Shown here piece after piece: positions 25,541 to 33,467 of a stretch of DNA of 46,212 bases. Numbering within the stretch: the first letter of the stretch is position 1; each line of letters begins with the position of its first letter. Below the pieces are notes generated by a model. That model saw only the letters and a list, made by a program, of their open reading frames with translations. It made no database searches and had not been told where the DNA came from. Source of the DNA: Akkermansia sp. (GTDB taxonomy: Bacteria; Verrucomicrobiota; Verrucomicrobiia; Verrucomicrobiales; Akkermansiaceae); the NCBI GenBank assembly GCA_024405415.1, contig JAKSOV010000006.1, forward strand, positions 1 to 46,212, in the 5' to 3' direction. A program made the translations under genes and the position numbers.

Positions 25541-27406
25541 TCACGCGTCGAGCATCTTCTGCAATTCCGTGCATTCCTGCATGAGGGCCATAGCCTCGGC
25601 GGGGGAGATGTTGCCGCTGCGGATGCGGGATTTGAGGCCGTCGATGGTGGCCTTCACGGTGTCGCGGGCGGCGCGGGAGCAGGCTTGCTCCACGTAGACG
25701 TCCACATTGTTCAGGGGGACGGCCTCATTGTTCATGTCGCGCAGGGCGGCGGACTGCTCGGGCGGAAGACCGACGAGGAACTGCTGCCACGCCTCCGTGT
25801 TGCCGGGCTCGGGCAGCTGCTCCATGAGGCGTTGCAGGATGACGCCGCCGGAGAGCGCGCGGATAGGCTCCTGGAGCTCCTCGATACGCTCGGTGAGGAG
25901 GTGCTGGGCGTCCTTGTTCGTGGCGGCAAAGGAGATGAGCCCGCGGATAGCGGGGTGCAGGCGGATGGGGACAACGGGGCGCGCGGGCTGCTCCGGCTCG
26001 GCAAAGTCGCCGTACGACTCCTCGGGGTACTCGCCGTAGTCAGGGCCTGCCACGGGGGCGGCGGGGCGGCGTTGGTCGTAGTCGGGCGGGGCGTCCTTGC
26101 GGGCTCGGATGATATCGTTCACCGAGGCGCGCAGCTCATCCAAGCCCGTGTTAAGGCGCGTGGCGAGGTCCACAATGCTTACGTCACGGCGGTTGGGGTC
26201 GGTAATCTCGGCGGCGAGGTCGGCCATGCGGGGAATGAGCGCGGCGCGGGCGTTCACGTCGTCTTTCACCTGCGTTTTCTCCAGCTCCACGCGCACCTCA
26301 AGATAGGGGCGGGCGGCAGCAATGGCCTCGCGCAGAGCCTCCGCGCCCTGCGTGCGGATGAGGGAGTCGGGGTCCTCGCCCGCAGGCAGGGCCGCATGAT
26401 ACACTTCTAATCCTGCGGCGGCGAGTTTTCTGAACGTTTTTTCGCTGGCCTTGATGCCCGCATTGTCGCCGTCATAGCAGAGGATGGCCTTCTTGGCATA
26501 CTTGCGGAGAATCTTGGCGTGGTCGTCCGTGAAGGCGGTGCCGAGGCCCGCCACGGCGTTGCGGATGTCTGCCTTCTCGTGGCAGGCAATCACGTCCAAC
26601 TGGCCCTCGCAGACCACCACGCACATGCCCGCCTTGGCAATGGGGCCCGTGGCCTTGTACAGCCCGAAGAGCAGCTCGCCCTTGCGGAAGGCGGCAGTCT
26701 CCGCCGTGTTCACGTACTTGCGCGGGTCCTGCCCTTCCTCCATGATGCGGCCCGAGAAGCCGACGACCTCCCCGCGCACGTTGCAGATGGGGAACATGAG
26801 GCGGTCGCGGAACACGGGGTAGAGCCCGCGCTGCCCGCGGCCCAGCAGGTAGGCATCCGCCAGCACGCGCTCGTCGATACCGCGGGAGGCGGCCAGCTGC
26901 CCCAGCTCCCGGAAATCCGCAGGCGCCCAGCCTAGCTGCCAGGCCTTCGCAATCTCGATACCGAACTCGCGCTTCTTGAGGTAGGCGCGTACGTGGTCCG
27001 CCGCGCGGTCGCGGCAGAGTTTTTTGTGGAAGTAGTCCGCCGCGAGGGTATTCGCCTCCACCACGCGGCTGCGGATGCGGCGCATGCGGGCGGCTTCGGG
27101 GTTCTCCTCCTCCTCGATGACGGCCACGCCGTACATATCCGCCACGCGGCGCAGAGCCGTGGGGTAGTCGAGGTTCTCGAACATCATCACGAACTTCACG
27201 GCATCACCGCCCACGCCGCAGCCGAAGCAATGGAAGGTCTGGCGCGCGGGATTGACGTGGAAGGAGGGCGTTTTCTCCGCATGAAAGGGGCAGCACGCTT
27301 TCCACGAGTTGCCCGCGCGGCGAAGCTGCACGAAACGCCCCACCAAGTCCACGACATCCGCCGCGTCCTTGATGCGCGCTACGCACTCTTCCGTGATTCG
27401 TGCCAT
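25541..27406 (-). CDS. dnaG: DNA primase DnaG
   Basis: DnaG makes RNA primers at the replication fork. The 621-residue protein has the N-terminal zinc finger (CCPFHAEKTPSF to FHCFGCG, about residues 39-64). A catalytic core follows with the TOPRIM domain, holding VCEGQLDVIAC and LCYDGDNAGIKA. The C-terminal helicase-binding part begins after a Pro/Tyr-rich linker (about residues 435-475). It begins 7 bp after aroA, as third gene of the ppiC-like/aroA/dnaG run. rpoD is not the next gene, unlike in many bacteria. Confidence 0.96.
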   Translation of the reverse strand: MARITEECVARIKDAADVVDLVGRFVQLRRAGNSWKACCPFHAEKTPSFHVNPARQTFHCFGCGVGGDAVKFVMMFENLDYPTALRRVADMYGVAVIEEEENPEAARMRRIRSRVVEANTLAADYFHKKLCRDRAADHVRAYLKKREFGIEIAKAWQLGWAPADFRELGQLAASRGIDERVLADAYLLGRGQRGLYPVFRDRLMFPICNVRGEVVGFSGRIMEEGQDPRKYVNTAETAAFRKGELLFGLYKATGPIAKAGMCVVVCEGQLDVIACHEKADIRNAVAGLGTAFTDDHAKILRKYAKKAILCYDGDNAGIKASEKTFRKLAAAGLEVYHAALPAGEDPDSLIRTQGAEALREAIAAARPYLEVRVELEKTQVKDDVNARAALIPRMADLAAEITDPNRRDVSIVDLATRLNTGLDELRASVNDIIRARKDAPPDYDQRRPAAPVAGPDYGEYPEESYGDFAEPEQPARPVVPIRLHPAIRGLISFAATNKDAQHLLTERIEELQEPIRALSGGVILQRLMEQLPEPGNTEAWQQFLVGLPPEQSAALRDMNNEAVPLNNVDVYVEQACSRAARDTVKATIDGLKSRIRSGNISPAEAMALMQECTELQKMLDA

Positions 27407-27413
27407 GAGAGCC

Positions 27414-28727
27414 TTACTTGGTCAAAGAGGAAAGATGTTCCTCGAAGCCGGGGTAGGAGGTGTTGATGTTGGTGCAGCGCAGCAGCGTGGTTTCGCCCTC
27501 CGCGGCGAGTCCCGCCATGAGGAAGCCCATGGCGATGCGGTGGTCGCCGTAGCTGTCCATGGTGGCGCCGTGCAGGGGCGTTCCGCCCGTGATATCCATG
27601 CCGTCGGGGTATTCCGTGACGGTGGCACCCATGGCCTGCAGGTTGCCGACGACGGTGGCGATGCGGTCGCTCTCCTTCACGCGCAGCTCGGCAGCATTGC
27701 GGATGGAGGTCACACCCTCCGCGAAGGCGGCGGCCACGGCGAGGACGGGAATCTCGTCAATGAGGTTGGGGATTTCGTGCTTCTCGACCACGGTGCCGTG
27801 CAGCGGGGCGGTGCGGACAAGGATATCGCCGTAGGGCTCGCCCGCATCCGTGCGGTTCACGATGGTGATGTCCGCGCCCATGCGCTTGAGCACGGTGATG
27901 ATGGCGTCGCGCGTGGGGTTCAGGCCCACATGGCGCAGCAGCAGCTCGCTGCCGGGCACGATGCTCGCCGCCACCATCCAGAACGCGGCGCTGGAGATGT
28001 CCGCAGGGATGGTGATATCCTTGGCCGTGATGCGCTGCACCGCACCCTGCACGGTGATGGTAAGGCCGTCCTCCGACACGGCGCAGGGGATGCCGAAGTG
28101 CGCGAAAAGGCGTTCCGTGTGGTCGCGGGTGAGGGCGGGCTGATGCACGGAGGTCGTGCCCTCCGTCAGCATGCCCGCCAGCAGTACGGCGCTTTTCACC
28201 TGCGCGCTGGCCATGGGCAGGTCGTAGTGAATCGCCGTCAGCTTGCCGCCGTCTATCGCCAGCGGCGCGCAGCCGGGTTTCTCACCGCAGGCGGTGAGGC
28301 TGGCGCCCATGAGCGCCAGCGGGTCGATGATGCGCTTCATCGGGCGGGAGCAGAGGGAGGAGTCGCCGTAGAGCTTGCTCTTAAACGGTAGCGCGGCCAG
28401 CACACCCGCCATGAGACGCATGCCCGTGCCGCTGTTGCCGCAGTCGATGTCACGCGCGGGGGCGGTGGGGGCCAGCGCCGTGCCCGTCAGCGTAAAGTTC
28501 TGCGGCCGCGAGGCATCGGGGATTACCACCTGCGCCCCGAGCTGCTGCATGGCGCGCAGGGTGTTCAGGCAGTCCTCACTGCACAGGTAGTTCTGCACCT
28601 GCATGGAGCCGGCCGCCAACGCGCCGAGGATGGCCACGCGGTGCGAAATGCTCTTGTCGCCGGGGACGGTCAGTTCCCCGCGCAGACCGTGGGCGGCGCG
28701 GGAGACGGTGATGCGGTCACTTGACAT
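27414..28727 (-). CDS. aroA: 3-phosphoshikimate 1-carboxyvinyltransferase (EPSP synthase)
   Basis: This is the sixth step of the shikimate pathway, joining PEP to shikimate 3-phosphate. The 437-residue protein has GDKSISHRVAILGALA near the N terminus, the NSGTGMRLMAGVLA motif, and LRVKESDRIATV and YGDHRIAMGF in the C-terminal half, all diagnostic. Its start overlaps the preceding ppiC-like gene by 11 bp. Confidence 0.96.
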   Translation of the reverse strand: MSSDRITVSRAAHGLRGELTVPGDKSISHRVAILGALAAGSMQVQNYLCSEDCLNTLRAMQQLGAQVVIPDASRPQNFTLTGTALAPTAPARDIDCGNSGTGMRLMAGVLAALPFKSKLYGDSSLCSRPMKRIIDPLALMGASLTACGEKPGCAPLAIDGGKLTAIHYDLPMASAQVKSAVLLAGMLTEGTTSVHQPALTRDHTERLFAHFGIPCAVSEDGLTITVQGAVQRITAKDITIPADISSAAFWMVAASIVPGSELLLRHVGLNPTRDAIITVLKRMGADITIVNRTDAGEPYGDILVRTAPLHGTVVEKHEIPNLIDEIPVLAVAAAFAEGVTSIRNAAELRVKESDRIATVVGNLQAMGATVTEYPDGMDITGGTPLHGATMDSYGDHRIAMGFLMAGLAAEGETTLLRCTNINTSYPGFEEHLSSLTK

Positions 28728-29742
28728 GAATCTTGATGTGCTTGGTGTGAAGCCCTTCGCTCAGGGCGGATTTGAAATAGCTGTTGAGCCCCAGCTCTCT
28801 CTGGGCGCTGATGATGGCCGTGCGCAGCGTCTCGCGGCACTCATCCAAAGAGGGGGTGTAGGCAGGGGTGACAGGCCCGGCCAGCAGGACATGCCAGCCC
28901 CAGCGGCTCTCCGCCAGCATCGGCTCGCCCGCGGCCATAGCCTTGTCACCGAAGAGGGGCAGCTCGGGCAACGGGGTGCGGCCGTCATCATAAACGGTGC
29001 CGAGGCGGCCGCCCTGTTCGCGCGTGCGCTCATCCTCGCTCAGCTCGGCGGCCAGTTCGGAAAAATCCTCGCCCGCCAGGAGACGGTGCAGGCACAGCTC
29101 CGCGCGACGGCGTACGTCCTCGGGCTGCTGTCCGACGGTGGAGAAGAAGATGTGGCGCAGCGGGCGGGAGGCGGGGATAGCCAGCTCCTCCTTCAGCTGG
29201 CGGTAATGCGCGATGACGGCAGCGTTATCCACCTCCGAGACGGGCTCCACCGCGCGCTCCAACAGCACCATGCCGCGCAGGCGCGTGTCGAGTTTATCCG
29301 TGAAACTGCGGCGCGTGTAGCCCTGCGAGGCCAACTGCGCGTCAAAGGCCTTGGCATCCGTGCAGCGGGAGGCAAGGCGCACAACCTCCTCCTCCGCCAC
29401 CTTGTGCATGTCGGGCAGGCGCGTCTCGTTGTAGCGGGTGCGGAGGCGCACCATGGCGTCGCGCACCATGCCGAGCGCGAGCGTGGCCTCCTGACCGGGC
29501 GCGGGTGCAGAAGATTCCTTGCCCGAGAGTGCGTTCTGCTCCGCCGCGTAGCGGGCGAACTGAGCGGGCGTGATGATGTCACCGTGTACGCTGGCCACGC
29601 CGTCGGGCGCCACTTTACCCTCCGTGTGCAGGAACTGATACACGGGCCCATGCAGCAACATGAGGTCCAGCGCCATATAGCCCAGCACCGTGGTAAACAG
29701 CGCGAGTTTCAGAGCATAGATTTTCAGCGGCGTCCAAGTCAC
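28717..29742 (-). CDS. Membrane-anchored parvulin-type peptidyl-prolyl isomerase (PpiC/SurA-like)
   Basis: The 341-residue protein has one N-terminal membrane helix (about residues 10-30) and a helical SurA-N-like region (about 50-190). A parvulin-like domain at about 195-290 contains RPLRHIFFSTV, ELSEDERTREQGGRLGTV and ESRWGWHVLLAG, the strand-helix pattern of PpiC. It probably assists folding of exported proteins in the periplasm. The start is GTG at 29742, chosen because a good -10 box ends 6 nt before it. It is first of the run with aroA and dnaG; the functional link is not obvious. Confidence 0.8.
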   Translation of the reverse strand: MTWTPLKIYALKLALFTTVLGYMALDLMLLHGPVYQFLHTEGKVAPDGVASVHGDIITPAQFARYAAEQNALSGKESSAPAPGQEATLALGMVRDAMVRLRTRYNETRLPDMHKVAEEEVVRLASRCTDAKAFDAQLASQGYTRRSFTDKLDTRLRGMVLLERAVEPVSEVDNAAVIAHYRQLKEELAIPASRPLRHIFFSTVGQQPEDVRRRAELCLHRLLAGEDFSELAAELSEDERTREQGGRLGTVYDDGRTPLPELPLFGDKAMAAGEPMLAESRWGWHVLLAGPVTPAYTPSLDECRETLRTAIISAQRELGLNSYFKSALSEGLHTKHIKIHVK

Positions 29743-29748
29743 GCGCGT

Positions 29749-29777
29749 ATTTTACATGCTATGTACCCATTTGGCAA
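29749..29777 (-). promoter_or_regulatory. Promoter of the ppiC-like/aroA/dnaG run, predicted leaderless
   Basis: On the minus strand TTGCCA (29772-29777) and TAAAAT (29749-29754) are 17 bp apart, and the -10 box ends 6 nt before the GTG at 29742. Confidence 0.65.
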
Positions 29778-29796
29778 TAAAGAAGCGCCTACCGGC

Positions 29797-29825
29797 TTGA
29801 CGCTTCAGGAGAATTGTGCCATAGT
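29797..29825 (+). promoter_or_regulatory. Promoter of fucU
   Basis: TTGACG (29797-29802) and CATAGT (29820-29825, preceded by TGC) are 17 bp apart, 9 nt before the ATG at 29835. Confidence 0.55.
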
Positions 29826-29834
29826 GCTACCGCT

Positions 29835-30254
29835 ATGTTGAAAGGTATTTCTCCCGTCATCTCTCCCTCCCTGCTCAAAATCATGGCCGAAATGGGCCAT
29901 GGTGATGAGATTGTCATCTCGGACGCTCACTTCCCCGCCCACACCTTCAACCCCACGGTGGTGCGCGCGGACGGCATCGGCGCGGACGCTATTCTCGCGG
30001 GCATGATTCCGCTCTTTGAGCTGGACAGCTACGCCACGCCCGTCATCATGATGGCCGCCGTGCCCGGCGATACGCTCGACCCCACGGTGGAGGAAAAGTA
30101 CCGCGCCGCCCTCAACTACACGGGCGAGATTGAGCGCATGGAGCGCTACGCTTTCTACGAGCGCGCCAAGAAGGCCTATGCCGTGGTCATCAGCGGCGAG
30201 CTGGCTAAGTACGGCAACATCATCCTCAAGAAGGGTGTCACGCCCGTGGCCTAA
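29835..30254 (+). CDS. fucU: L-fucose mutarotase (FucU/RbsD family)
   Basis: The 139-residue protein interconverts alpha and beta anomers of L-fucose. It opens with the FucU pattern [25 protein letters not shown], with His22 in GHGD and Asp30-Ala-His32 in SDAHFP. It ends with [19 protein letters not shown], where the family has the conserved Tyr and Gly. The sequence fits FucU better than RbsD. It stands alone between its own promoter and a strong terminator; no fucose isomerase, kinase or permease is adjacent. With two fucosyltransferases 7-9 kb away, fucose is clearly part of this organism's chemistry. Confidence 0.88.
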   Translation: MLKGISPVISPSLLKIMAEMGHGDEIVISDAHFPAHTFNPTVVRADGIGADAILAGMIPLFELDSYATPVIMMAAVPGDTLDPTVEEKYRAALNYTGEIERMERYAFYERAKKAYAVVISGELAKYGNIILKKGVTPVA

Positions 30255-30277
30255 TCCTTCCGTTTTTCCGTCGGGAG

Positions 30278-30308
30278 ACAGGTTCGGTTTCGGCCGAACC
30301 TGTTTTTC
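30278..30308 (+). terminator. Terminator of fucU
   Basis: A 10-bp stem ACAGGTTCGG (30278-30287) / CCGAACCTGT (30294-30303) is followed by a T-run. Confidence 0.85.
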
Positions 30309-30319
30309 GTTTCTTGGCC

Positions 30320-30348
30320 TTGCGATTTCGGGCATTCTGTGGCATGAT
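30320..30348 (+). promoter_or_regulatory. Promoter of queD-bioFGC
   Basis: TTGCGA (30320-30325) and CATGAT (30343-30348) are 17 bp apart, 9 nt before the ATG at 30358. Confidence 0.5.
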
Positions 30349-30357
30349 AGCGGGGTT

Positions 30358-30807
30358 ATGTTCCGCATTTGCAAGTCCATCGAGGTGGAGAGCGGCCACT
30401 TGCTCTCCAAACATCCCGGCAGCTGCCAGTTCCCGCACGGCCACACCCGCAGCGTGGAGATGGTGTATGTGGCGGACTCGCTGGACGAGCGCGAGATGGT
30501 GATGGATTTCAAGGTGGTGAAGGAGATGATGGAGAGCTTTGTGGAGCAGTTTGACCATGCGCTCTGCATGAACACAGCGGACCCTAACTACGCGAAGTTC
30601 CGCGAGATTTACGGCGAACACATCATTCCCTTCGAGAGCAGTGACCCCACCAGCGAGATGATGGCGCAGACGGTGTTCCGCCACGCCAAGCAGGCGCTGG
30701 AGAAGGCCAAGGCGGGCGCGTTCTCCTACCCCGTGCGCGCCGAGGTGCGCCTGGAGCGCGTGCGCGTGTGGGAAACCAGCAGCAGCTGGGCGGAATACGA
30801 AGAGTAA
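30358..30807 (+). CDS. queD: 6-carboxytetrahydropterin synthase (QueD/PTPS family)
   Basis: The 149-residue protein is of the 6-pyruvoyl-tetrahydropterin synthase fold. Zinc ligands are His14, His27 and His29, and the catalytic Cys23 stands in the C-x3-HGH spacing typical of QueD, the second step to 7-deazaguanine (queuosine). FDHALCMN supplies the conserved Asp-His pair. The C-terminal RVWETSSSWAEY matches the family's E-T-x-x-x-x-A ending. The frame is open further upstream, but the promoter sets the ATG at 30358. No other queuosine gene is nearby, and bioF follows after 55 bp. Confidence 0.85.
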   Translation: MFRICKSIEVESGHLLSKHPGSCQFPHGHTRSVEMVYVADSLDEREMVMDFKVVKEMMESFVEQFDHALCMNTADPNYAKFREIYGEHIIPFESSDPTSEMMAQTVFRHAKQALEKAKAGAFSYPVRAEVRLERVRVWETSSSWAEYEE

Positions 30808-30862
30808 TGTACGATGTACGATGTACGAAGTACGAAGTGAAAATTCGGCTCGCTTCGCTCGC
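30808..30862. repeat. Short tandem repeat between queD and bioF
   Basis: The words TGTACGA, TGTACGA, TGTACGA and AGTACGA follow each other at about 30809-30838, with spacing of 7-8 nt. A GCTCGC direct repeat follows before the bioF ATG. The repeat could be a protein site or a neutral sequence expansion. Confidence 0.5.
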
Positions 30863-32056
30863 ATGAATTTAACGGAAAGAATTGAGACGGCGCTCGGTGA
30901 GTTGGAGGCGGCGGGGAATTTGCGGACGCTGCGGACGGTGGTTCCGGAGGGGATATACCTGCGGCACGAGGGGAAGCGTTACCTGAATCTGTCCTCGAAT
31001 GATTATTTGGGGCTAAGCGCGAGTGCCTATGCGGGCGTGGATGTGCACAGCTATGCCGCCCGCACCTGGGGGCAGGAGCGCCTGAGCGCCTTTGCGCACG
31101 GCAACCCCGCCTCGCGACTGATGACGGGCAACAGCGCGGAGTACGACATTGTGGAGGAGGAACTCGAGCAACTGTTCCCCGACCGCGCGGCACTGGTGCT
31201 GGGTTGCGGTTTCATGGCCAACAGCGGGCTCATGCCCGCGCTGGCGGAGAAGGGCGACCTCATCCTCGCCGACAAGCTGGTGCACGCGAGCATCATCGAG
31301 GGGCTGCAACACACCAACGCTGCGTTCCGACGTTTCCCGCACAACGATGTTGCCGCGCTGGAGCAGCAGTTGCAGCGTGCCGAAGCAGGTCAGACAGTGT
31401 GGGTCATCATCGAATCGCTGTACAGCATGGACGGCGACCTCGCCCCGCTGGCGGAGATTGTCGAGCTGAAGAAGAAATACGGCTTTTATCTGTATGTGGA
31501 CGAGGCGCACTCCTTCGGCGTGCGCGGGCCGCAGGGCAAGGGCTACGCCGCCGAGCTGGGGCTGGAGCGGGAGGTGGACCTCATGGTGGTGACCTTCGGC
31601 AAGGCCCTCGCGGGCGCGGGTGCCGCCGTCATCTGCTCTCCCCTGCTGCGCCGCTGGCTCATCAACCGCATGCGCCCGCTCATCTTCTCCACCGCGCTGC
31701 CGCCCGTCACCCTGCTCTGGGATGCCCTCGTGCTGCATGAGATGCGCACGGAATCCCTGAAAGGCGACCTGTACCCCGGCACGGACAGCCTGCGGGCGCA
31801 CCTCGCGGAGCTGATACAAGAGTTTTCCGAAGCGAGCGGCATCCCCGCGGCATCGCACATCATCCCCATCCCCTGCGGCAGCAATGAGCGCGCCCTCGCC
31901 GTTGCGGAGGCGGGGCGGGAACGCGAGCTCTGGCTCACCGCCATCCGCCACCCCACGGTACCGCAGGGCACCGCGCGCATCCGCCTCTCCCTCAACGCGG
32001 GCATGACCCTCCGCGACCTCTCCCCCCTCCTCGACTTATGCAAGAAGATTGGCTGA
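30863..32056 (+). CDS. bioF: 8-amino-7-oxononanoate synthase
   Basis: BioF is a PLP enzyme condensing pimeloyl-ACP (or CoA) with L-alanine in biotin synthesis. The 397-residue protein has YLNLSSNDYLGLS, the glycine-rich ALVLGCGFMANSGLM, the PLP-binding DEAHSFGVRGPQG and the Schiff-base Lys in VTFGKALAGAGAA. The ATG at 30863 begins MNLTERIETALGELEA. bioG overlaps its end by 19 bp, and bioG and bioC supply its substrate. Confidence 0.93.
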   Translation: MNLTERIETALGELEAAGNLRTLRTVVPEGIYLRHEGKRYLNLSSNDYLGLSASAYAGVDVHSYAARTWGQERLSAFAHGNPASRLMTGNSAEYDIVEEELEQLFPDRAALVLGCGFMANSGLMPALAEKGDLILADKLVHASIIEGLQHTNAAFRRFPHNDVAALEQQLQRAEAGQTVWVIIESLYSMDGDLAPLAEIVELKKKYGFYLYVDEAHSFGVRGPQGKGYAAELGLEREVDLMVVTFGKALAGAGAAVICSPLLRRWLINRMRPLIFSTALPPVTLLWDALVLHEMRTESLKGDLYPGTDSLRAHLAELIQEFSEASGIPAASHIIPIPCGSNERALAVAEAGRERELWLTAIRHPTVPQGTARIRLSLNAGMTLRDLSPLLDLCKKIG

Positions 32057-32688
32057 TACAGGACGAGAAGAACGAAGACCTCGTCATCTTCATGCTCGGC
32101 TGGGCCGCCACGCCGAACGCCGTGTGCCACATCAAGCCCGCGGGCTGCGATGTGCTCGCGCTCTGCGACCACCGCGAGATGGCCCCGCTCGCTCCCGAAC
32201 GCTTCGCGCGCTACCGCCGTATCTACCTCTTCGCGTGGTCCTTCGGCGTGTGGGTGGCGGAGCAGTGCTGCCGCGACCTGCCGCTGCACAAGGCGATTGC
32301 GCTCAACGGCACGCCCTTCCCCGTGGATGACCGCTGGGGTATGCGCCTGCGCGTGGTGATGCGCACCATGCAGGGACTCGCCCGCGTCGGCATGAATCCC
32401 TTCAACGAAAAAGCCTACGGCGGTGTGCGGTACATCCCCGACGGTCCCTTTGCCGACCGCCCCATCGAGGCGAAGATTGACGAGCTGACGATTCTCGCCG
32501 AGCGCAGCAAGGCGGACTCCGCCGCGCACCTCCGCTGGGACGCCGCCTACATCGGCACCAAGGACGAGATTTTCCCGCCCGACAAGATGCGCGACTACTG
32601 GCACAGTGTGGGTCTCGGCACGGAGTTCGAAAGTTTTCATTACCCCTTTGCGGACGCGGACATCGTGCTGCGCCACCTGAACGACTGA
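32038..32688 (+). CDS. bioG: Pimeloyl-ACP methyl ester esterase BioG (DUF452)
   Basis: BioG removes the methyl group that BioC added, releasing pimeloyl-ACP for BioF. The 216-residue alpha/beta hydrolase has the nucleophile Ser68 in YLFAWSFGVWVAE. An acidic residue lies in TKDEIFPPDK, and the His in ESFHYPFADAD is a candidate third triad member, as in BioG. It is sited between bioF and bioC, the usual setting for BioG rather than BioH. The start overlaps bioF by 19 bp in another frame. Confidence 0.9.
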   Translation: MQEDWLIQDEKNEDLVIFMLGWAATPNAVCHIKPAGCDVLALCDHREMAPLAPERFARYRRIYLFAWSFGVWVAEQCCRDLPLHKAIALNGTPFPVDDRWGMRLRVVMRTMQGLARVGMNPFNEKAYGGVRYIPDGPFADRPIEAKIDELTILAERSKADSAAHLRWDAAYIGTKDEIFPPDKMRDYWHSVGLGTEFESFHYPFADADIVLRHLND

Positions 32689-32691
32689 CAC

Positions 32692-33450
32692 GTGGCGATT
32701 GACAAACAGCGCATCGGCAACAGTTTTGCGCGGCACTACGGGCAGTATGAGGATGCCGCCGTGGTGCAACGCAACATGGCGGACAAGCTCGCCGCCGCCC
32801 TTGCGGAGCACGCTCCGCAGCGCGCCGTGCAACGCGCGCTGGAAATCGGCATCGGCACGGGCTTTCTGACGCGCCACCTCGCCGCCCGCTTTCCTGACGC
32901 GGAATGGTGGTTCAACGACCTCACGCCCGCCGCCTTCGACTGGATTCCCGTCGGGCTCAAACAGGCCCTCACGCTGGAGGGTGATGCCGAGACGCTGCCC
33001 TACCCGCACGGGCTGGATCTCCTCGCCTCTGCCTCCGCGCTGCAATGGTTCGATGATTTGGCATCCTTTTTTCCGAAAGCGCACGGCGTGATGAACGCGG
33101 GCGGTGTGCTGGCTCTCGCTTCCTTCGGCGACCGCCATTTTCACGAACTCGCCGCCGTGGCGAACGCCCCCCTGCACTACCCCGCCCCTGCCGCCTTCAC
33201 CGCCATGGCGGAGCATGCGGGCTTTAGAATTCGCCACGCCGAAGATTGGGAAGAGACGCTCCTCTTCCCCTCCGCACGCGACCTGCTCGACCACTTACGG
33301 CGCACCGGTGTGAACGGTGCCAACACGCGCGCCATCTCCACCCCCGCGCAGCTCCGCGCGTTCGAGGCCGACTACCGCGCCGCCCACCCCACGGCGGACA
33401 ATGCGCTGCCCCTCACCTACCACGCCGTCCTGCTGATTGCCGAAGCCTAA
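32692..33450 (+). CDS. bioC: Malonyl-ACP O-methyltransferase BioC
   Basis: BioC methylates malonyl-ACP so that fatty-acid synthesis can extend it to pimeloyl-ACP. The 252-residue SAM-dependent methyltransferase has RIGNSFARHYGQYEDAAVVQ at the N terminus (the BioC signature). Motif I is LEIGIGTGFLT at about residues 49-59, followed by SASALQWFDDL and LRRTGVNGAN, both typical of BioC. The start is GTG at 32692, 3 bp after bioG. bioA, bioD and bioB are not in the window. Confidence 0.92.
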   Translation: MAIDKQRIGNSFARHYGQYEDAAVVQRNMADKLAAALAEHAPQRAVQRALEIGIGTGFLTRHLAARFPDAEWWFNDLTPAAFDWIPVGLKQALTLEGDAETLPYPHGLDLLASASALQWFDDLASFFPKAHGVMNAGGVLALASFGDRHFHELAAVANAPLHYPAPAAFTAMAEHAGFRIRHAEDWEETLLFPSARDLLDHLRRTGVNGANTRAISTPAQLRAFEADYRAAHPTADNALPLTYHAVLLIAEA

Positions 33451-33465
33451 CCGAACTCGGCAATC
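33435..33465. terminator. Hairpin spanning the end of bioC, possible two-way terminator
   Basis: A perfect 9-bp stem GATTGCCGA (33435-33443) / TCGGCAATC (33457-33465) has the bioC stop codon (33448-33450) in its 13-nt loop. It lies against the lepA stop. There is no T-run, so intrinsic termination is doubtful. Confidence 0.4.
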
Positions 33466-33467
33466 AA

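Noticed and set aside
30241..30357. preQ1 or other riboswitch before queD, or a biotin-related site before bioF
   Set aside because: The space between the fucU terminator and the queD promoter leaves a leader of only a few bases, and no BirA-type palindrome was seen before bioF.
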